Below are positions 5,223-8,013 of a DNA stretch of 8,013 bases, one piece after another. Numbering within the stretch: the stretch's first letter is position 1; each line of letters begins with the position of its first letter. The notes under the pieces were generated by a model. It saw nothing but the letters and a program-made list of their open reading frames with translations. It was not told where the DNA came from and did not search any database. The position numbers were made by a program, and so were the translations under genes. The stretch is from Chloroflexota bacterium (GTDB lineage: Bacteria; Chloroflexota; Dehalococcoidia; UBA3495), in NCBI GenBank assembly GCA_022576105.1, contig JACZRM010000071.1, positions 1-8,013 of the forward strand, in the 5' to 3' direction.

Positions 5223-5777
5223 ATGGCCCGAACAGCAACAGTCACTCGTGATCAAGTCCCAGAAGCGCTTCGAGCATCCTTCGATTCGGAGACCGCCAAC
5301 ACAGGCGGAGCGATTACCGGCGGACCAGGGTCGGTCATGATCAACAGTCCGGAAATGCGCCGCCGGGCGAACCAACTGGTCAACTACCTCCGCGACGAAT
5401 CATCGCTACCCAAGAAGACCCAGGAACTGGTGATGATCCTGACCGCGCGGTCGATGGACTGCCAGTATATTTGGCATGCCCATTCGGCCCGGTCCAGACA
5501 GCAGGGCATCAGCGACGAGTTTGTCGATGCGCTTCGGGACAAGAAACCCTTGCCCAAGTTGCCCGCCGAAGAACAGGTTGTGGTCGACTATGTCCTGGAG
5601 TTGTTCCAAACTCACAAGACGACGCAAGCCACATTCGATGCGGCGATGAAGCAGCTGGGGGCGCTGGGTGTGACCGAACTGACCACCCTGATGGGCTACT
5701 ACTCGTTGCTGGCCTTCAACGCCAACTCCTTCTTGATTGACATACCAGATGGCGCCGAGACCAGGCTGCCCATCTAA
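5223..5777 (+). CDS. Carboxymuconolactone decarboxylase (CMD) / AhpD-like family protein
   Basis: A 184-residue, mostly helical protein of the CMD/AhpD superfamily. The core helix pair carries TQELVMILTARSMDCQYIWHAHSARSRQQGIS (66-97), matching the family pattern of a helix, Cys, a few residues, then His, with C80, H85 and H87. Only one Cys is present, so it lacks the CxxC redox pair of true AhpD peroxidase partners and is closer to decarboxylase-like or uncharacterised members. The later segment LGVTELTTLMGYYSLLAFNANSFLI (148-172) is the typical second helical hairpin. ATG at 5223 has AGGAGG at 5211-5216, 6 bases upstream, the best ribosome site in the window. It has its own promoter and appears to stand alone. 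Such proteins often lie near aromatic or xenobiotic catabolism genes; the substrate is not known. Confidence 0.9.
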   Translation: MARTATVTRDQVPEALRASFDSETANTGGAITGGPGSVMINSPEMRRRANQLVNYLRDESSLPKKTQELVMILTARSMDCQYIWHAHSARSRQQGISDEFVDALRDKKPLPKLPAEEQVVVDYVLELFQTHKTTQATFDAAMKQLGALGVTELTTLMGYYSLLAFNANSFLIDIPDGAETRLPI

Positions 5778-5783
5778 TGGGCA
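5767..5783 (+). other. Small hairpin spanning the CMD-family stop codon
   Basis: TGCCCAT (5767-5773) and ATGGGCA (5777-5783) form a perfect 7-bp stem with a CTA loop containing part of the stop codon. The nearest T-run (TTTTT within 5797-5802) is 14 or more bases away, so it is only a poor terminator candidate; it may protect the 3' end or be incidental. Confidence 0.3.
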
Positions 5784-5846
5784 ATCCGGCCTGATGGTTT
5801 TTGCTTCCGCTGGAATGGGTCGCCAATAGGAGCGAGTGAATAGATC

Positions 5847-5903
5847 ATGAGCCTAGCGGTAAATCAGGTCACCTTAGGCGTGTGGCTCGACCTAGAATCA
5901 TGA
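5847..5903 (+). other. Possible 18-codon leader ORF coupled to the methyltransferase gene
   Basis: An ATG at 5847 opens a short frame, MSLAVNQVTLGVWLDLES, whose TGA (5901-5903) overlaps the ATG at 5900 of the downstream gene as ATGA. An AGGAG at 5828-5832 lies upstream but 14 bases from this ATG. ATGA overlaps are typical of translational coupling, and neither start of the methyltransferase has a good ribosome site. The peptide has no recognisable function and may be chance. Confidence 0.25.
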
Positions 5904-6643
5904 GTCATCAAAGTCTGATCGACCGCTTTCGCCGCGCTCGCAGTGACCCATCGCTCGCGGTCCTGGAAGGATTCCATCCCCTGAAACACGCGATACGCTT
6001 CGGCGCTGAACTCATGGAGGTGGTCAGTCTGGACTCGGAAGACCTGTCCCAACTGGCGGTGGGCCTTGCTCAGGATATCACCGCCACCTTAGACCGGTAT
6101 TCGCAGGTGGCGCCGGTGGAAGTTTTCCAGCAATTGGCTCCGATAACGCCGCCCACCGGCATAATCGCCATCGCGCGCCGCCCGGCCGTATCCCTGACCG
6201 ACCTATTGGAAAACCCGTCGCCGGCTCCGGTGGTCCTGCTGGAAAACCCCAGAAACCACGGCAACATCGGCGCCGCGATCCGGGTGTCGGCAGCAGCGGG
6301 CGCGGCGGGGGTCATTACTACGGGGGTGCACGATCCCTGGAACCCGGCCTCCCTGATCAGCGGGGTAGGTTCCCAGTTCGCGCTGCCGGTCGCCCGGGCC
6401 GCAACTGTGCCAACCTCGGACCGCCCGCTGGTGGCAATCGATTCCTCCGGGGAAAATCTACAGGCTGATTCAATTCCAGCGCGAGCTATTCTAGCCTTCG
6501 GCTCCGAGCGCGGCGGTCTCAGTCGGGAGCTGCTGGCATCAGCCGACCACTGCCTGGCCATCCCCATGAGAGAAGGCGTCTCCAGTTTGAACCTGGCGAC
6601 CGCCGTGGCAGTAGTGATGTACACCTGGCGATTAGCGCAGTAA
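5900..6643 (+). CDS. SpoU/TrmH family RNA 2'-O-ribose methyltransferase
   Basis: A 247-residue SPOUT-superfamily enzyme that should transfer a methyl group from S-adenosylmethionine to a ribose 2'-OH in rRNA or tRNA, working as a dimer through its trefoil knot. An N-terminal substrate-binding region (about 1-105; LAVLEGFHPLKHAIRFG resembles the usual FLVEG...ALR start) precedes the catalytic domain. All three SpoU motifs are present: NPRNHGNIGAAIRVSAAAG (116-134, with N116 and R128), LAFGSERGGLS (198-208, E203) and IPMREGVSSLNLATAVAVVMY (221-241, N231). DPWNP (145-149) followed by a GSQFALPVA segment is also typical. I prefer ATG 5900 because of its ATGA overlap with a short upstream frame; GTG at 5882 would add MARPRI. 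Neither has a clear ribosome site. The target nucleotide cannot be told from sequence. Confidence 0.93.
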   Translation: MSHQSLIDRFRRARSDPSLAVLEGFHPLKHAIRFGAELMEVVSLDSEDLSQLAVGLAQDITATLDRYSQVAPVEVFQQLAPITPPTGIIAIARRPAVSLTDLLENPSPAPVVLLENPRNHGNIGAAIRVSAAAGAAGVITTGVHDPWNPASLISGVGSQFALPVARAATVPTSDRPLVAIDSSGENLQADSIPARAILAFGSERGGLSRELLASADHCLAIPMREGVSSLNLATAVAVVMYTWRLAQ

Positions 6644-6754
6644 GCAACCCGGGACGAAACATGCACGGGCTGGCGGTCGGCGCGCCGGGGCCTGGCGGCG
6701 AAGGGGTCCAATGACCACGACCCCCGGCCTGAATCAGCCTACCTTGGAGGAAGC

Positions 6755-7093
6755 CTAGTCGGAGGCATCGCTGGATAAGCATGGGGTCGGGTCAACCCAG
6801 ACTTCGTCATCAACCACCGTTACCTGAAATGTAGGTATATCGGCAATTTCCGGGTCCTGGCTGCTGCCGGTGGATAGTTCAAAACTGGCCTGATGCCAGA
6901 TGCAGGTGATTATGTCCCCGTCGATGGTGCCGGTCTCCAATGGGTAACCGACATGGGGGCAGCGGTTGTGGACTGCATGAATTTTCCCCGAATGGTAGAA
7001 CACCGCAATGGAATGGTCCTCGCTGGCAGCCACAAGACACCCCCGCGCTTTCAATCGTTGCAGCGTGCCGACTCTGAGAAATCCATCAACCAT
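6755..7093 (-). CDS. Small Rieske-type [2Fe-2S] ferredoxin
   Basis: A 112-residue single-domain Rieske protein, about the size of NirD or of the ferredoxins of aromatic-ring dioxygenases. The cluster ligands are complete: C45-P-H47 (NRCPHVGYPLE) and C64-I-W-H67 (ITCIWHQASF), spaced as usual. GDIITCIWH and the following GSSQDPEIADIPTFQVTVVDDEVWV are standard for soluble ferredoxins of this family. No membrane anchor or Tat signal, so cytoplasmic. The ATG at 7093 has GGGAG (7100-7104) 6 bases upstream. No large oxygenase subunit, nitrite reductase or reductase gene is adjacent, so its partner is elsewhere or unknown. It converges on the methyltransferase gene, with 111 bases between. Likely role: electron carrier to an oxygenase. 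It is not needed by the LLM-class enzyme, which uses reduced flavin. Confidence 0.93.
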   Translation of the reverse strand: MVDGFLRVGTLQRLKARGCLVAASEDHSIAVFYHSGKIHAVHNRCPHVGYPLETGTIDGDIITCIWHQASFELSTGSSQDPEIADIPTFQVTVVDDEVWVDPTPCLSSDASD

Positions 7094-7230
7094 GTTGATC
7101 TCCCGATGAAGCCTTGAGAATGAGCGCCCGAGTATCCTGGCCGGGATGCAATAATCCCAGCTACGGAGCTTTCGACATCCGCCCGCATCAAGCGGCTGGC
7201 TGATCCGGGGAATGGACGCAAGCCCCAGCT

Positions 7231-7275
7231 AAAATAACAAAATAAGCGCCCGCTTCGGCTGCGGTACTGGCGGGC
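7231..7275 (-). terminator. Candidate terminator for minus-strand transcription from the kinase gene
   Basis: Read on the minus strand, GCCCGC (7270-7275) pairs with GCGGGC (7248-7253); an alternative shorter CCGC/GCGG stem exists within the loop. The stem is followed by GC and then TTATTTTGTTATTTT. The U-rich tail is good, but the loop is large and the site is about 275 bases past the kinase stop codon. Confidence 0.4.
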
Positions 7276-7282
7276 CTGAAAC

Positions 7283-7321
7283 CATCCCCAGGGTGTGCCA
7301 TTCTATGAAACGGATTGATGG
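7283..7321. repeat. Diverged direct repeat, copy A (CCCAGGGTGTG...TTGATGG)
   Basis: This unit shares the identical blocks CCCAGGGTGTG (7287-7297) and TTGATGG (7315-7321) with a second unit at 7409-7443, in the same order and orientation. The intervening bases are diverged with small gaps. It looks like an interspersed repeat that has decayed. Confidence 0.5.
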
Positions 7322-7408
7322 TAACATCGGTTGGCCCATGGAGCAAGGGCGCTGCTTGGCTTCACGAATTGGTGAAATTGCCTGGGGCGTGGGCCTGGAA
7401 AGAGGTTT

Positions 7409-7443
7409 CATTCCCAGGGTGTGGGAGATAAAATCGTTGATGG
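7409..7443. repeat. Diverged direct repeat, copy B (CCCAGGGTGTG...TTGATGG)
   Basis: The second unit has CCCAGGGTGTG at 7413-7423 and TTGATGG at 7437-7443. Read on the other strand, both units encode HTLGM, which explains why a spurious minus-strand frame there appears internally repetitive. It is directly followed by the dispersed core at 7450-7466. Confidence 0.5.
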
Positions 7444-7449
7444 TTCGGT

Positions 7450-7466
7450 CCTTCGACAAGCTCAGG
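7450..7466. repeat. Dispersed repeat core, copy 2 (CCTTCGACAAGCTCAGG)
   Basis: Identical to 84-100 over 17 bases and in the same orientation. The flanks differ (ATGAGCGG here, CCAACCGG there), so only the core is conserved. It lies downstream of the kinase gene, a usual location for REP-like elements. Confidence 0.7.
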
Positions 7467-7551
7467 ATGAGCGGAAACGAGGATGCGTCCGTTCATGGTG
7501 TGCCGGTCGCCGGATGATTCTGGCTACATCTACAAAGTAATGAGACAGTCG

Positions 7552-8013
7552 CTAAGCCGCCCTCTGGTCCAGCACCTCACGCACTTTGACCGCCAACGCC
7601 TCCGGCATGTAGGGTTTCGCCAGAAAATTGGACGACGTGGGAGAATTGTTGACACTGGAGATAAAGTCTCCAGTGTATCCTGAGGTGAAAAGCACCTTGA
7701 TGTCCGGGTGAGTGGCCCAGATCTGCTCCGCCAATTCCGTGCCGCTCATTTGGGGCATCACCACATCGGTCAGCAGGAGTTGAATATCCTCCCCGTCGTG
7801 TTTCTGGACCATCCCCAGGGCTTCCGCTCCGTTGGCCGTCTCCAACACCAAATAGCCCCGGTCTCGCAGCACCGTTGCCACCATAGACCGCACCAGTGGT
7901 TCGTCTTCAGCCAGCAACACCGTTTCCTTACCCTGGGGCAAAATACAGGTATCGACTTGTGTCAACTGGGCCTCATAGTTTTCATCAGTTACCGGCAGGT
8001 AAACCTTGAATCT
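7552..8013 (-). CDS. Hybrid sensor histidine kinase, C-terminal part (end of ATPase domain plus receiver domain)
   Basis: Partial gene: the frame runs open to the window edge, giving the last 153 residues. The first visible residues, RFKVYLPVTDE (1-11), are the typical last strand of a histidine-kinase HATPase_c domain. After a linker of about 18 residues comes a complete receiver (REC) domain from 30: acidic pair E36/D37 (LLAEDEP), phospho-acceptor D83 (LLLTDVVMPQMSG), T110/S111 (FTSGY) and K133 (FLAKPY). It therefore passes phosphate from its own kinase core to the fused receiver, probably for onward relay. No output domain follows; the protein ends at DQRAA. A TTG at 7965 could be mistaken for the start of a free-standing response regulator, but the kinase remnant upstream in the same frame argues against that. 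The sensory domains and the signal lie outside the window. Confidence 0.9.
   Translation of the reverse strand, partial: RFKVYLPVTDENYEAQLTQVDTCILPQGKETVLLAEDEPLVRSMVATVLRDRGYLVLETANGAEALGMVQKHDGEDIQLLLTDVVMPQMSGTELAEQIWATHPDIKVLFTSGYTGDFISSVNNSPTSSNFLAKPYMPEALAVKVREVLDQRAA

Larger units (their letters stand above)
7094..7551. other. Gene-free stretch between the Rieske and sensor kinase genes
   Basis: No frame here shows protein-family character. It holds the Rieske gene's upstream region, a small inverted repeat GGGAT-N6-ATCCC (7143-7158) that might be an operator, a candidate terminator for the kinase gene (about 7231-7275), two diverged copies of a CCCAGGGTGTG-containing repeat, and a copy of the dispersed 17-base core (7450-7466). 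Confidence 0.6.

Noticed and set aside
6070..6711. Minus-strand open frame of 213 codons opposite the methyltransferase gene
   Set aside because: All three SpoU motifs lie on the plus strand; the antisense product is Arg/Ser/Ala-rich with no recognisable domain.
6644..6754. Bidirectional terminator between the methyltransferase and Rieske genes
   Set aside because: GCCGGGG and CCCCGGC can pair, but the loop is about 30 bases and no T-run follows on either strand.
7143..7158. GGGAT-N6-ATCCC as a firm operator for the Rieske gene
   Set aside because: The arms are only 5 bp and no convincing promoter hexamers lie beside it; mentioned only as a possibility in the gene-free stretch.
7229..7459. 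Minus-strand frame of 76 codons between the Rieske and kinase genes
   Set aside because: It is made of the two diverged direct repeats (HTLGM appears twice) and ends in the terminator-like A/T tract; it does not look like a real protein.

Overview
The window looks like a fragment of an uncultured, moderately high-GC bacterium, most plausibly a Chloroflexota member of the Dehalococcoidia/SAR202 type. I infer this from the gene mix: a luciferase-like flavin monooxygenase, a metallo-beta-lactamase-fold hydrolase, RidA, a fumarylacetoacetate-hydrolase-family enzyme, a carboxymuconolactone-decarboxylase-family protein and a small Rieske ferredoxin. GTG and TTG starts and many dispersed repeats fit too. 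There is no rRNA or other phylogenetic marker, so the placement is a judgement, not a proof. I saw no tRNA, CRISPR array, transposase or phage gene.

Left part (1-2942): a repeat-bearing leader of about 435 bases leads into a plus-strand set of three genes: an MBL-fold hydrolase (436-1275), an LLM-class flavin-dependent oxidoreductase (1440-2507) and a RidA-family protein (2553-2942). The leader holds two palindromes built on the same ATTGA/TCAAT half-site; the second overlaps the -35 box of the best promoter. A perfect 63-bp inverted repeat (149-211 and 1318-1380) brackets the MBL gene.

Middle (2954-4830): a minus-strand FAH-family gene (2954-3973) converges on RidA with 11 bases between them and has its own sigma70-like promoter near 4045-4074. 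A repeat-rich spacer follows, then a minus-strand gene of unrecognised family (4304-4768), with a strong intrinsic terminator at 4254-4277 and a TTG start fixed by a good ribosome binding site.

Right part (4831-8013): an intergenic stretch with a paired-hairpin (BIME/MITE-like) element and a good promoter precedes a plus-strand carboxymuconolactone-decarboxylase-family gene (5223-5777). Then come a plus-strand SpoU/TrmH RNA methyltransferase (5900-6643), a minus-strand Rieske ferredoxin (6755-7093), about 460 bases of gene-free repeat-containing DNA, and the 3' end of a minus-strand hybrid histidine kinase (7552 to beyond 8013).

Working together: the flavin monooxygenase, the MBL hydrolase and RidA make a plausible oxidise / hydrolyse / clean-up-imine module, with the FAH enzyme as a later C-C bond hydrolase. 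The logic resembles the Rut pyrimidine pathway (RutA is LLM-class, RutC is RidA-family), but the substrate cannot be read from sequence. The TrmH methyltransferase and the sensor kinase look like unrelated neighbours.
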